A stretch of DNA of 33,915 bases. Source: Pedosphaera sp. Its GTDB lineage: Bacteria > Verrucomicrobiota > Verrucomicrobiia > Limisphaerales > SIBE01. Positions 1 to 8,452 of this stretch are shown piece after piece. Each line of letters starts with the position of its first letter. The stretch's first letter is position 1. The stretch lies in the NCBI GenBank assembly GCA_009695265.1, contig SIBE01000012.1:1-33915 (forward strand), in the 5' to 3' direction. The notes beneath the pieces are model-generated. The model was given only the letters and a program-made list of their open reading frames with translations. It was not told the DNA's origin and did not search any database. A program made the translations under genes and the position numbers.

Positions 1-267
1 ACCGCCGGGCGCTCGTTCTTCGCGTGGCCGAGCTTCATTCACGGTCAAGGCACGCCCTTGAAAATCCTTTTGATGGAACATCTCGACAGCTTTGTCAGCT
101 TCGGCTTGCGAGCTCATTTCTATAAAAGCAAAACCACGGGATCGGCCGGTCTCCCGGTCTTGCATGATGTTAACTGTAACGACAGTTCCAGCTTGCGAAA
201 AGTAATCTTGAAGATCGTTTTCAGTGGAGTCGAACGTGAGGTTTCCAACAAATAACTTTGTTGCCAT
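1..267 (-). CDS. RRM-domain RNA-binding protein (3' end outside window)
   Basis: Single RNA recognition motif protein of the bacterial glycine-rich RNA-binding type, expected to bind single-stranded RNA in the cytoplasm. The 89 visible residues begin MATKLFVGNLTF. RNP2 is LFVGNL at residues 5-10 and RNP1 is around residues 44-51 (RGFAFIEM), both with the aromatic residues used for RNA stacking. After the RRM the chain turns to R/E/P/G (PREERAPGG), the usual beginning of a low-complexity tail, and is cut by the window edge. The ATG at 267 is the only sensible start; no good Shine-Dalgarno is seen. The 285 bp upstream (268-552) hold no gene and should carry its promoter. The target RNAs cannot be inferred. 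Confidence 0.9.
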   Translation of the reverse strand, partial: MATKLFVGNLTFDSTENDLQDYFSQAGTVVTVNIMQDRETGRSRGFAFIEMSSQAEADKAVEMFHQKDFQGRALTVNEARPREERAPGG

Positions 268-552
268 AGTGGGTTGTTTGGTTATCCGCTCAGCTCTGCT
301 TTGGGTGAACGTTCCCGTCGTTAGGTTTCAATTATCACCGCTTAAAAAGCATCAATTGACAATTTCCGAATCACTCATTCGTCGCAAACGGATATGCGGA
401 CAATAGGCTTAAGCCCAGGGAAAGCAAGACGAAATTGGCCACCCAAGATTGTGCCAGAAGGCTTTAAGGCTCAATGGCAAGAACTGCGGATAATGTAAAT
501 CCCAGCACGACGAGACGATGTCGTCGATTTCCAATTAGGAAGCTGTTCAACC

Positions 553-1275
553 TCAGGTGGTTTTCGCCGGCTTTTCCCCTGAAATCATCACAACGAACTC
601 ACCTTTTAAGACCCTGTTCTTTTGCAAAGCCAGGAGCTCCGTGGGTGAGCCGCGCAAGAATTCCTCGAACCGCTTCGTCAACTCCCTGGCCAAGACGACT
701 CGAGATTGAGGGAAAATGTCGGACAGCTCAATGAGCAGTTTCTCGATGCGAAAAGGTGATTCATATAATACGAGCGTTCCTGAAAAAGCCTTCAACTTGT
801 CCAACGCTTTTCGGCGAGCTGCGGATTTATGGGGAAGAAAGCCGGCGAAATGAAACTCATCCGTTGGCGAGCCGCTGGCTGTCAGGGCTGCGACGAGCGC
901 GCACGGCCCAGGGACAGACTCGACCCGAAAGCCTGCCTGGATGGCGGTGCGCACAACGCGCTCACCCGGGTCGCTAATCCCAGGACTGCCAGCATCCGTC
1001 ACCAAAGCGACCTTTTCTCCGCGCTTCAAACGCCCGACAATTTCTGCGCTCCTTCTGGCTTCGTTAAACCGAAAATAGCTGATCAGAGGTTTCGTGATGC
1101 CGTAATGCTTCAACAGTTGGCCGGTGTGGCGCGTGTCTTCCGCCGCCACCACATCGCACTCTTTCAACGTTCGAAGCGCCCGCAGCGTGATGTCTTCGAG
1201 ATTGCCGATCGGTGTTGCGACAAGATAGAGCGTGCTCGGTGTCAGCGGCGGCAGCGATAGTGGCGTCTCGGGCAT
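553..1275 (-). CDS. rsmI: 16S rRNA (cytidine-1402-2'-O)-methyltransferase RsmI
   Basis: A SAM-dependent tetrapyrrole-methylase-fold enzyme that 2'-O-methylates C1402 in the decoding centre of 16S rRNA. The 240-residue length is slightly short of E. coli RsmI (286), mainly at the C-terminus. Family motifs are clear: LVATPIGNLEDITLRAL near the N-terminus, VAAEDTRHTGQLLKHYGI, the SAM-site glycine motif LVTDAGSPGISDPG, VPGPCALVAAL, and LYESPFRI. It starts 25 bp after the stop of the aldose epimerase on the same strand, so it probably ends a leftward operon running nuoA-pgm-galM-rsmI. Nothing about the gene looks broken. Confidence 0.95.
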   Translation of the reverse strand: MPETPLSLPPLTPSTLYLVATPIGNLEDITLRALRTLKECDVVAAEDTRHTGQLLKHYGITKPLISYFRFNEARRSAEIVGRLKRGEKVALVTDAGSPGISDPGERVVRTAIQAGFRVESVPGPCALVAALTASGSPTDEFHFAGFLPHKSAARRKALDKLKAFSGTLVLYESPFRIEKLLIELSDIFPQSRVVLARELTKRFEEFLRGSPTELLALQKNRVLKGEFVVMISGEKPAKTT

Positions 1276-1300
1276 TCGTCGGAGTCGAGAGCAAACCTCA

Positions 1301-2350
1301 TTATGACCTGGTGGAAAACTCGTGAACCGTCGTTTGAGTGTAAGTTCCGCCAGGATTTAGGATCACAGATGGAAAACCGGGCTGGTTGACGGAGTCGGGA
1401 AAGTGCTGGCATTCCAGACAGAATGCGGAGTTCGCGTGATAGACCTTGCCACCTTTGCCCGAGAGGCTTCCATCGAGGTAATTCGCCGTGTAAAGTTGAA
1501 TTCCTGGCTCGGTCGTCAAGACCCTCAAAACGCGTCCGCTGGCCGGCTCGTAGCATCCGGCTGCGAAGGTCAAATCACTCGCTCGCGATTTGTTCAAAAC
1601 ATAATTGTGATCGTAACCGGTCGGATGATTCGTCAGTTGGTTGAATCGTGCGCCAATGCGCGCAGGCTTGGTGAAGTCCATCACTGTCCCCGCAACTGCG
1701 CTGATTTCACCGGTAGGAATGCTGGTGGCATCGACGGGAGTGTAATGGCTGGCATTGATTTCCAGCTCATGATTGAGGATGTCGCCCTGGCCAGCGCCAG
1801 AGAGGTTAAAGTATGAGTGATTGGTTAAATTGACGGGCGTTGGCTTGTCAGTCTTTGCCTCGTAATCAATTTGCAATTGGTCCCGATCGGTCAGAACATA
1901 AGTCACATCGATGTGGAGGTTGCCTGGATAGCCTTCTTCGCCATCGGAACTGACATAGCTGAATCTCACCGCCTGGCCTTTCGCGTGTTCGACTTGGGCA
2001 GCTTTCCAAACGCGTTTGTCAATCCCCTTGATGCCGCCATGCAGGTGATTGGGACCGTTGTTCACCGCGAGGGTAAAGTTCTTGCCGTTCAAGGTGAACT
2101 TGCCGTTGGCAATGCGATTTGCGAATCGACCTGTAGTGCAACCGAAATGAGGATGGCCTTTGAGATAGCTTTCCAGATTGTCGAAACCCAGGACTACATC
2201 GGCCAATGTGCCGTTCCGATCAGGGACGTGCAGTTCCGTGAGCAGCGCGCCGTAGGTCATCACTTTGGCTTTAACCCCGCTCCGGTTGATCAAAGTATAA
2301 ATTTCGACGCTTTCTCCGTCGCTGCTCTTTCCGAAAATCGCTTTTTCCAT
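1301..2350 (-). CDS. galM: Aldose 1-epimerase (galactose mutarotase)
   Basis: Interconverts alpha and beta anomers of free hexoses such as galactose and glucose in the cytoplasm. The start chosen (MEKAIFGKSSDG, ATG at 2350) gives 349 aa, the normal GalM length; an upstream in-frame ATG at 2545 would add 65 residues lying inside pgm and is rejected. Catalytic residues are visible: His104 in NHLHGG, His178 in TNHSYFNLSG, and the base Glu313 in CLECQHFPD. GRFANRIANGKF near residues 74-85 is the usual substrate-loop motif. The gene begins 10 bp after the phosphohexomutase stop, so the two are probably co-transcribed and act on adjacent steps of hexose handling. Confidence 0.95.
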   Translation of the reverse strand: MEKAIFGKSSDGESVEIYTLINRSGVKAKVMTYGALLTELHVPDRNGTLADVVLGFDNLESYLKGHPHFGCTTGRFANRIANGKFTLNGKNFTLAVNNGPNHLHGGIKGIDKRVWKAAQVEHAKGQAVRFSYVSSDGEEGYPGNLHIDVTYVLTDRDQLQIDYEAKTDKPTPVNLTNHSYFNLSGAGQGDILNHELEINASHYTPVDATSIPTGEISAVAGTVMDFTKPARIGARFNQLTNHPTGYDHNYVLNKSRASDLTFAAGCYEPASGRVLRVLTTEPGIQLYTANYLDGSLSGKGGKVYHANSAFCLECQHFPDSVNQPGFPSVILNPGGTYTQTTVHEFSTRS

Positions 2351-2360
2351 GGGGCTGGTT

Positions 2361-3788
2361 CTAGCCTTGCAAAAGCTTGCGGCAAGCCGTTCGGAGCTGA
2401 CCGAGTTGAGCGATGGATTTGGCTTCGATGTAGCAACGGATGAGCGGTTCAGTTCCGCTTGCGCGAAAGGCCACCCATTCCTGGGCTGGTAATAGGAACT
2501 TATATCCGTCCGTCGTGATGAATTTCTCGACTTTGAACCGCCCAATCTTGTCCAGACCCGCAGCTAGCTTTTGCAACAGAGCTTCTTTTTTCTCTGGCGC
2601 GATGGCTACGTTGATTCGTTCGGTGTGAAATTCGCCGGTCTGTTTCTCCAGTTGCTTTAATATTTGTCCAAGGGACTTGCGCTCTGTCGCCACTAGCTCA
2701 GCCATCAACAGGCAAGCCAGAATGCCATCTTTTTCTGGAACGTGTCCTTTCACGCTTAATCCGCCTGACTCTTCGCCACCAACGATGATGGGTTCGCTTT
2801 CCATTAAGGCCCCTATGTATTTGAAGCCTACTGGGGTTTCGTGGATTTTCACGCCCAGGAGCGCCGCCACCGCGTCCACTTGATGGCTGGTCGGGACGGT
2901 TCGAACGGCTGCGCCAGTCCATCCACGATTCTTTTTCAGATGATAGAGAGTCAGTGCCAAGATCTGGTTCGGAGTCAGCCATGTGCCATCCTTGTCCACG
3001 ATCCCGAAGCGATCAGCATCGCCATCTAAGCCAAGCCCGAGCTTCGCTCTGCCACTCAAAATACAGGCGCGCACTTCGGCCATGCCATCGGAATTAGGTT
3101 CCGGATGATGCCCTCCGAAGAGCGGATTGGGCTGGTCATGAAACACTGTTAGCTTGGCTCCCGCTTCCGCCAATAGGGTGTCGAGGTAACCGCGGCCGGT
3201 GCCGTACATCAGCTCGATAGCGATCTTGAGTTTGGCTTGCTTGATGATGTTGAAATCAACGAGTTTCCGCAGTTGCCTGAAATAGGCGACTTGCGGGTCG
3301 ATCGTTTTGCAAGAGAATGGGTATGTCGCCGAGCTTTCAAAATTCCAGTTTGCGGCGCCGAGCCGGACGATATTCGCTTCGATTTGCTGAGTGACTTCGG
3401 GAGGAGCCGCGGCACCGTTGCTGGTGGAAAACTTTAAACCTTGATACTCCGCCGGGTTATGGCTGGCCGTCATGTTGATGCCCCCTACAGCCTTGTGGAG
3501 TCGGATCGTATGAGCGATCACCGGGGTCGGAGCGTCGCGCTGACAGAGCAGGGGAATGAAGCCATGGCTTGCTAGCACCTCGGCGGCGGCCATGGTAAAT
3601 TCGCGGCCCAGAAACCGAGTGTCGTGACCCAAAATCACGACTGGCTTTAGCTTAAATATTTTGGACTCAGGATCCTTGAGTTCTGATTGGAGATAAAGGG
3701 CGATGCCTTCAGCCGCCAAGCGGACGTTGCCGAATGTGAAATCCCTGGCAATAAGGCCGCGCCATCCCGAAGTGCCAAATTTGATCAT
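2361..3788 (-). CDS. Phosphoglucomutase/phosphomannomutase (alpha-D-phosphohexomutase)
   Basis: Cytoplasmic enzyme that moves phosphate between C1 and C6 of a hexose phosphate through a phosphoserine intermediate. The 475-residue chain has all four domain signatures: FGTSGWRG at residues 4-11, the active-site loop TASHNPAEYQG with Ser109, the metal-binding loop DGDADRF (255-261), the sugar-binding loop GGEESGG (337-343), and the phosphate-binding loop RASGTEP (442-448). GGEESGG is the form shared by many bifunctional PGM/PMM enzymes, so glucose versus mannose preference cannot be settled. Product glucose-1-phosphate would feed UDP-glucose, the substrate of the dehydrogenase encoded nearby at 5392. 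It follows nuoA by 74 bp on the same strand. Confidence 0.93.
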   Translation of the reverse strand: MIKFGTSGWRGLIARDFTFGNVRLAAEGIALYLQSELKDPESKIFKLKPVVILGHDTRFLGREFTMAAAEVLASHGFIPLLCQRDAPTPVIAHTIRLHKAVGGINMTASHNPAEYQGLKFSTSNGAAAPPEVTQQIEANIVRLGAANWNFESSATYPFSCKTIDPQVAYFRQLRKLVDFNIIKQAKLKIAIELMYGTGRGYLDTLLAEAGAKLTVFHDQPNPLFGGHHPEPNSDGMAEVRACILSGRAKLGLGLDGDADRFGIVDKDGTWLTPNQILALTLYHLKKNRGWTGAAVRTVPTSHQVDAVAALLGVKIHETPVGFKYIGALMESEPIIVGGEESGGLSVKGHVPEKDGILACLLMAELVATERKSLGQILKQLEKQTGEFHTERINVAIAPEKKEALLQKLAAGLDKIGRFKVEKFITTDGYKFLLPAQEWVAFRASGTEPLIRCYIEAKSIAQLGQLRTACRKLLQG

Positions 3789-3862
3789 TGTGGTTCCTGA
3801 TCGCGTAATCCGTGATGCTGAGCCTTACGATTCTTTCACACATGAAGGCTCACGAATCACAC

Positions 3863-4243
3863 TCAAGTCTTCCAATCGAAAGCCCGCTTCTTCACCGCGT
3901 AGATGTACCCGACAAACAGAATGCCGAGGAAAGTAATCATCGAGCCAAAGATGAGATTGGCGTTATCACGAAGCATTTCCTTGTAAATGACGGCCCAAGG
4001 GTAAAGAAAAACAACTTCGATATCGAAAAGTATGAAGAGCATCGCCACCAGGTAAAACTTAACTGATAAACGAGTGCTTCCTTCTCCGATCGGAAGCATT
4101 CCGCATTCATACGGCGTGTCTTTAATCCGGTTACGTTTGGCCCGTTTGCCGAGGAAAACCGATGCAATCAGAGTGCCGGCGGCAAAGGCGATCGCGACCA
4201 AACCAAGTATCAACACTGGAATGTACTGCGACAATTGGTCCAT
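3863..4243 (-). CDS. nuoA: NADH-quinone oxidoreductase subunit A
   Basis: Small membrane subunit (ND3 family) of respiratory complex I, located at the junction of the peripheral and membrane arms. The ATG at 4243 (MDQLSQYIPVL) gives 126 aa, typical for NuoA; the open frame continues upstream to 4516 but that extension is hydrophilic and unlike the family. Three membrane helices are evident (about residues 8-30, 60-85 and 95-115). The invariant loop YECGM and the VKFYLVAMLFILFDIEVVFLYPWA stretch are the family hallmarks. Unusually, no other nuo gene follows; pgm comes next. The rest of complex I must be elsewhere, or this is an extra copy. Confidence 0.93.
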   Translation of the reverse strand: MDQLSQYIPVLILGLVAIAFAAGTLIASVFLGKRAKRNRIKDTPYECGMLPIGEGSTRLSVKFYLVAMLFILFDIEVVFLYPWAVIYKEMLRDNANLIFGSMITFLGILFVGYIYAVKKRAFDWKT

Positions 4244-4356
4244 CCCGTCACGGTAGAAATGAGGCCATATTTTGGCAAGCGGAAAGCTGATTTCATTTCG
4301 GAGTTTGATTTCAGGCTTGCCTTTTTGGTGTGCAAAACGATGATTTTTGCGAATAT

Positions 4357-5163
4357 ATGAGTTCCGAAACAACTGGCTCCTCTGGGTTTTATGAGTTTTT
4401 AGCCTGGCTGGAAGAAAATAAGAAACGATTACTGATCGCGTTCCTGGTGGCAATAGTTGCTGGCTTTGGAATTTCGATTTACCGGTGGAAAGCCCACGAA
4501 ACCGAGCTGGCTGCAAGCGATGCTTTGCTGAAGCTGCATTCCTCCGCGAATCCCGCTGAGAAGGCAGCTCCGTCGTCGGCCTCGGATTACTTGAAAGTTG
4601 CCGATGAGTATCCCCACACCGACGCGGCTGAGCGCGCTTTGCTGCTGGGGGCTGGAACTCTTTTCACGGAGAGCAAGTATCCAGAAGCTCAGGCTAAATT
4701 CGAAAAATTCCTAAAAGAAAACTCGGGCAGCCCATTGGCCGCGACCTCTGCTTACGGGCGAGCTGCCGCGCTGGAGGCTCAAGGTAAATTGGATGATGCA
4801 CTGAGCGCTTATCAGAATGTGGTCACGCAGTACCCCCGAGCTTCGTTAGTAAACGATGCCAGATTCGCTGCTGCTCGCATTTATGAAGCCAAGAAGCAGC
4901 CTGAATTGGCGCTCAAAACTTACGAGGATATGGCCCGTACCAACTCGGCGAGCACCAAAGCAACTGAAGCCATGATGCGAAAGGAGCATCTTTTCACAAA
5001 ATATCCTGAGCTCGCTAAGACGAGCGCTGCGGCCTCCTCTGTCACTAACAAGTCAGCAATGCTGGAGTCTGACGTTTCTCCAAAACCGACAGCCAATACT
5101 TTGGTAGTTCCCGGAACGAATGCTCCCGTGTCGGCGGCCAACCCACCCGCGGCTAAGCCTTAA
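4357..5163 (+). CDS. Membrane-anchored tetratricopeptide protein (YfgM/BamD-like)
   Basis: 268-residue protein with a short cytoplasmic N-terminus, one membrane helix at about residues 25-42 (LLIAFLVAIVAGFGISIY), and an exported TPR domain. The helical repeats contain the usual A/G/Y pattern, for example SKYPEAQAKFEKFLKEN, GKLDDALSAYQNVVTQYP and KKQPELALKTYEDMA. The tail after about residue 220 is rich in S/T/A/P and probably disordered. The architecture matches the YfgM-type (TPR_21) proteins that assist folding at the SecYEG exit, but repeat proteins diverge fast and a general scaffold role is equally possible. ATG at 4357 is preferred over the GTG at 4330. It is divergent from nuoA, with 113 bp between the two starts. 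Confidence 0.82.
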   Translation: MSSETTGSSGFYEFLAWLEENKKRLLIAFLVAIVAGFGISIYRWKAHETELAASDALLKLHSSANPAEKAAPSSASDYLKVADEYPHTDAAERALLLGAGTLFTESKYPEAQAKFEKFLKENSGSPLAATSAYGRAAALEAQGKLDDALSAYQNVVTQYPRASLVNDARFAAARIYEAKKQPELALKTYEDMARTNSASTKATEAMMRKEHLFTKYPELAKTSAAASSVTNKSAMLESDVSPKPTANTLVVPGTNAPVSAANPPAAKP

Positions 5164-5391
5164 CTCGCTTCTTCGCGAGTCGGACATTCAGATTTGCCTT
5201 GGCCGCAGTCGATAGAACTCACCACGTAGCCTGTTGGGTTGCTTTGTTGTTTTTGGTTGGGCTCTCGCTGGACTGGTGGATGGCCGGTTTCTGACTCGCG
5301 AACCGAAGTCACCACGGCCGATAGATATAGGTCATTTAGAAGTTAGTTCCTATATGGGAAATTTGAGGCGACCTCAACCAACGTGCGATTT

Positions 5392-6681
5392 ATGAAAGTC
5401 TCTATCATTGGAACAGGCTACGTCGGCCTCGTCACCGGAACCTGCTTTGCCGAGGTTGGGCACAAAGTAATCTGCGTTGATTGCGACGCAGAGAAAGTAA
5501 AATTGTTGCAGCAAGGCGGAGTTCCAATTTACGAGCCCGGATTGGAGGAGTTGATTCAAAAGAACGTCGCATCGGGAGAGCTCACTTTCACCACATCGAC
5601 ACGAGAAGGCGTGGAGAAAAGCGACATCGTTTTTATTGCAGTCCCGACGCCACCACTCCCCGACGGTTCGGTTGATCTGAGTTTTATGGAAGGAGTCGCT
5701 CGAGATATCGCGAGCGTGATGACGAGTTACAAAATAGTGGTCGATAAAAGCACTGTGCCCGTGAAGACCGGCGATAAAGTGGCGGAGACTATTCGGCGAT
5801 ATTGCAAGTCTCAGGTGGAATTCGATGTCGTGAGCAACCCGGAATTCCTTCGTGAAGGGTTTGCGGTCGGAGACTTTCTGAAGCCAGATCGAGTGGTGGT
5901 GGGGGTGCGATCGCAGCGTCCGGTGACCGCAATGCGCGAGATGTACGCGCCATTTAATTGTCCGATAATTGTCACGGACATCAACTCCGCAGAATTGATC
6001 AAGCACGCGGCGAATTCCTTCCTGGCCTTGAAAATTTCATACATCAACGCGATCTCTGTGCTCTGTGAGGCTTCAGGAGCCAACGTCCAGGAAGTCGCTA
6101 ATGGCATCGGCATGGATCATCGGATCGGTCGAGCGTTTCTGGACTCCTCGCTCGGATTTGGGGGGAGTTGCTTCCCAAAGGATTTGAGCGCATTTATCAA
6201 AATTTCGGAAAAACTCGGCTACGACTTCACTTTGCTAAAGGAGGTGCAATGCATCAATGCCCGGCAAATGGACCGTTTTTTTAAAAAAATTGTGGACACA
6301 CTCTGGGTGCTCAAGGACAAAAAAATTGGCGTTCTAGGCTTGGCCTTCAAGCAAAATACAGACGACGTTCGAATGTCTCCCGCGATTGAACTGTGCCAGC
6401 GTTTGCAGAAAGAAGGCGCGATTCTCCGTGTCTATGATCCAAAAGCGATGGAGAAGGCCAAGTCCCTGCTTCAAAATGTCACTTACCTAGCCGACATGAA
6501 TAGCGTCGCTGAAGGTTGCGATGCGCTCGTGGTGGCGACCGAGTGGCCGGAGTTCAAAAAGCTGGATCTGGAACGTGTTCGGAAAGCAATGACGCACCCG
6601 ATCATGTTTGATGGGAGAAACCTCTTCGACCTCGATGAAATGGAGAGATTAGGTTTCATCTACAAGAGCATCGGCCGATGA
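5392..6681 (+). CDS. ugd: UDP-glucose 6-dehydrogenase
   Basis: Oxidises UDP-glucose to UDP-glucuronate with two NAD+, supplying glucuronate for exopolysaccharide or cell-surface glycans. Start at ATG 5392 (MKVSIIGTGYVGLVT) puts the NAD-binding GxGxxG at residues 7-12; a GTG nine bases upstream is less likely. Catalytic Cys260 sits in FGGSCFPKDLSAF, and the ADP-binding and central domains (VDKSTVPVKTGDK, NPEFLREG, KISYINAISVLCE, GLAFKQNTDDVRMSPA) are all intact. Length (429 aa) is normal. About 228 bp of non-coding sequence precede it, so it probably has its own promoter. Its TGA stop overlaps the ATG of a small ORF that leads into the Nudix gene. Confidence 0.96.
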   Translation: MKVSIIGTGYVGLVTGTCFAEVGHKVICVDCDAEKVKLLQQGGVPIYEPGLEELIQKNVASGELTFTTSTREGVEKSDIVFIAVPTPPLPDGSVDLSFMEGVARDIASVMTSYKIVVDKSTVPVKTGDKVAETIRRYCKSQVEFDVVSNPEFLREGFAVGDFLKPDRVVVGVRSQRPVTAMREMYAPFNCPIIVTDINSAELIKHAANSFLALKISYINAISVLCEASGANVQEVANGIGMDHRIGRAFLDSSLGFGGSCFPKDLSAFIKISEKLGYDFTLLKEVQCINARQMDRFFKKIVDTLWVLKDKKIGVLGLAFKQNTDDVRMSPAIELCQRLQKEGAILRVYDPKAMEKAKSLLQNVTYLADMNSVAEGCDALVVATEWPEFKKLDLERVRKAMTHPIMFDGRNLFDLDEMERLGFIYKSIGR

Positions 6682-6758
6682 CGCGGTTCGACACGACGTA
6701 TTTGGATGGTAACGAAAATTTCTCCAAACCACCGATCGATCTATCGCGTCTAGATTGA
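6678..6758 (+). other. Possible coupled 26-codon ORF between ugd and the Nudix gene
   Basis: An ATG at 6678-6680 overlaps the ugd stop as ATGA. It opens a 26-codon frame (beginning MTRFDTTYLDGNENFSK) whose own TGA (6756-6758) overlaps the TTG that best starts the Nudix gene. The double overlap would let ribosomes pass from ugd to the Nudix gene by termination-reinitiation. The peptide is not recognised and could be a leader, a translational bridge, or chance. Confidence 0.3.
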
Positions 6759-7198
6759 AAGCCAAAGATCCCCACATCATCGAGGTCGCCGCTGGGTTGG
6801 TGTTTCGTGAGGGGAAGCTCCTGATCACACAACGTCGGCCCAACGATCACCTTGGGGGGTTGTGGGAGTTTCCTGGAGGAAAGAGGGAGCCGGGTGAGTC
6901 CTTCAAGATGTGTATCGAGCGCGAGTTAAAGGAAGAACTCGGGATTGATGTTGATGCTGGAGAAGTCTTCGATGCGATGACGCATGCCTATCCTGAAAAA
7001 ACCGTGCATCTCAAGTTCTTAAAATGCGATTGGCGGCAGCATGAACCTCGAGCATTGGGCTGTAGCGCGTTCGCTTGGGTGGAAGAAGAGGAGTTGGGTC
7101 AATACGATTTCCCCGCTGCGGACTCGAAGCTTCTCCAAAAATTGAAGGCTACTCCGAGTCTGTGGCGAGTGAACGAGCCCAACGCCACCAAACCATAG
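6755..7198 (+). CDS. Nudix hydrolase (MutT-like)
   Basis: 147-residue pyrophosphohydrolase of the MutT/8-oxo-dGTPase type, acting on nucleoside diphosphates linked to another group. The Nudix box is perfect at residues 42-64 (GKREPGESFKMCIERELKEEL then G-I), with the metal-binding RELKEE at 56-61. It is preceded by the MutT-style LLITQRRPNDHLGGLWEFPGG, which resembles true nucleotide-pool sanitising MutT more than general Nudix enzymes. The start is probably the TTG at 6755; no ATG or GTG fits before the conserved beta strand (EVAAGLVF at about 10-17). It follows ugd by 73 bp with a small overlapping ORF between. Substrate is inferred, not shown. Confidence 0.9.
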   Translation: MKAKDPHIIEVAAGLVFREGKLLITQRRPNDHLGGLWEFPGGKREPGESFKMCIERELKEELGIDVDAGEVFDAMTHAYPEKTVHLKFLKCDWRQHEPRALGCSAFAWVEEEELGQYDFPAADSKLLQKLKATPSLWRVNEPNATKP

Positions 7199-7264
7199 CT
7201 CGAACGACCGTTGAAGATCGAGTTGAGCGATTGGTGCACACTCACGGGGTTGCTGGCGGTCGTG

Positions 7265-8437
7265 CTAAACTTTCCCGCAAAAGTCTTCTACCACTTTGCG
7301 GAAAGTATTTTGTGCAACATTGACGATTCGAATTTCGCGCTCGGCATTCTCCGCCGAGTCACTGGCGTGGGCGGCATTGACCATGATGGTTTGTCCGAAT
7401 TCCCGTCGGATTGAACCAGGGGGCGCTTTGGAAGGATCCGTGGGCCCGAGCACGTCGCGAATTTTTCGCACTGCGTCAGGCCCCTCATAGACCAAGGCAA
7501 TGCACTTCTCGGTGCCAGGCTCGTTTTTTAACGGCCCCTCAGCTTCGCCCGGCGTGCGGCCCGCCATGAATTTAACGATGTTATCGAATTGATTGTCGCC
7601 GAAGAGCGGACCTAAAATTTGGCCCAATTGTTTTTCCTCTGCCGGTGGCACGAGAAAACCCAACTCCTTTTCGATCAAAGCCCTGGCTCGCGAAGCAACG
7701 ACGTCGCTCAATTTAGTGCGCAAGACCTCGCGAACTGGTCCGTAGAATTCCGTTGCCTCGGCGACGCTCATGCGATGGACTTTGATTCCGATAATGTAAA
7801 GACCAGTCCGAGAGAAGAAATCGATGACATTGCCGGGGCGCCCGGTGGCAAAGCGGAAGTTGTCCGGTTTGATCAGGACCAAAGTTCGCTCCGGATGTTC
7901 TCCCGGCGGATAGATAATTGTGTTTTCAACTATCCCTCCATCCGTGTCGGAATAGCTTGTCCACAGCTTGAGCTTCGTCGCGGCTTCTTCAGTGTTCGGT
8001 GCAGCCAGGACGGCTGGCTCGAAATACCGGACTTGGTCGTGTTCATCGAGAATTAGATCACCGTAGGTATCACGGATCGTCTCGCCTCCGCGGCGGTGGG
8101 CACTGATGTTTCCGACGACAGCCCGTATTTTACGCACAGCATCGTCGCCTCGGAAGAGAAGCATCATTACGCGCCGGTGCCTCCCCGTCTTAGGATCGGG
8201 CGAGAACTGCTGAATGATGTAATTGTGAATCAAATCTTGAATGCGGCCCTCTTGCGGATCATTGGCGGAAACGATGGCGTCCGAGTATTCTTTCACTAGC
8301 TGCGCGCTCGGCGCGAACATACGCGCGGCCGCCAAATCGAGGCCCGTGCGAGTGATTAAACGAGCCAGAATTCCACCGGTGCGGGACTTATAGAGGGAAT
8401 ATGGCGTGATAATGACATAAGCAAGTTCTTGCGACAT
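7265..8437 (-). CDS. Tandem nucleoside diphosphate kinase-like protein, N-terminal copy degenerate
   Basis: 390 residues with two NDK-like units. The C-terminal unit (about 183-375) has the ATP-site lysine in TLVLIKPDNF (Lys190), RTGLYIIGIKVHRMSVAEA, the AVRKIR and PPGSIRREFG motifs, and the catalytic histidine in NAAHASDS (His357). It could transfer phosphate between nucleoside di- and triphosphates. It carries an extra segment of about 60 residues between FYGPV (231-235) and KFMAG (289-293), where normal NDKs have about 15. The N-terminal unit (about 5-160) keeps the fold motifs (TGGILARLITRTGLDL, DDAVRKIRAVVG, ETIRDTYG) but has ITPYS in place of IKPD, and no histidine at the catalytic position (PAVLAAPN). 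A regulatory or dimer-forming pseudo-NDK is likely. It begins 15 bp after the DUF5679 gene. Confidence 0.88.
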   Translation of the reverse strand: MSQELAYVIITPYSLYKSRTGGILARLITRTGLDLAAARMFAPSAQLVKEYSDAIVSANDPQEGRIQDLIHNYIIQQFSPDPKTGRHRRVMMLLFRGDDAVRKIRAVVGNISAHRRGGETIRDTYGDLILDEHDQVRYFEPAVLAAPNTEEAATKLKLWTSYSDTDGGIVENTIIYPPGEHPERTLVLIKPDNFRFATGRPGNVIDFFSRTGLYIIGIKVHRMSVAEATEFYGPVREVLRTKLSDVVASRARALIEKELGFLVPPAEEKQLGQILGPLFGDNQFDNIVKFMAGRTPGEAEGPLKNEPGTEKCIALVYEGPDAVRKIRDVLGPTDPSKAPPGSIRREFGQTIMVNAAHASDSAENAEREIRIVNVAQNTFRKVVEDFCGKV

Positions 8438-8452
8438 AATGCTAAAGCTAAA

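Noticed and set aside
330-362. Possible - strand promoter before the RRM gene (TTGTCA and GATAAT)
   Set aside because: The spacing between the two hexamers is about 20 bp, too wide for a confident call.
5163-5180. Hairpin ACTCGC-ttcttc-GCGAGT after the TPR gene
   Set aside because: Only 6 bp with no T-run, too weak to call a terminator.
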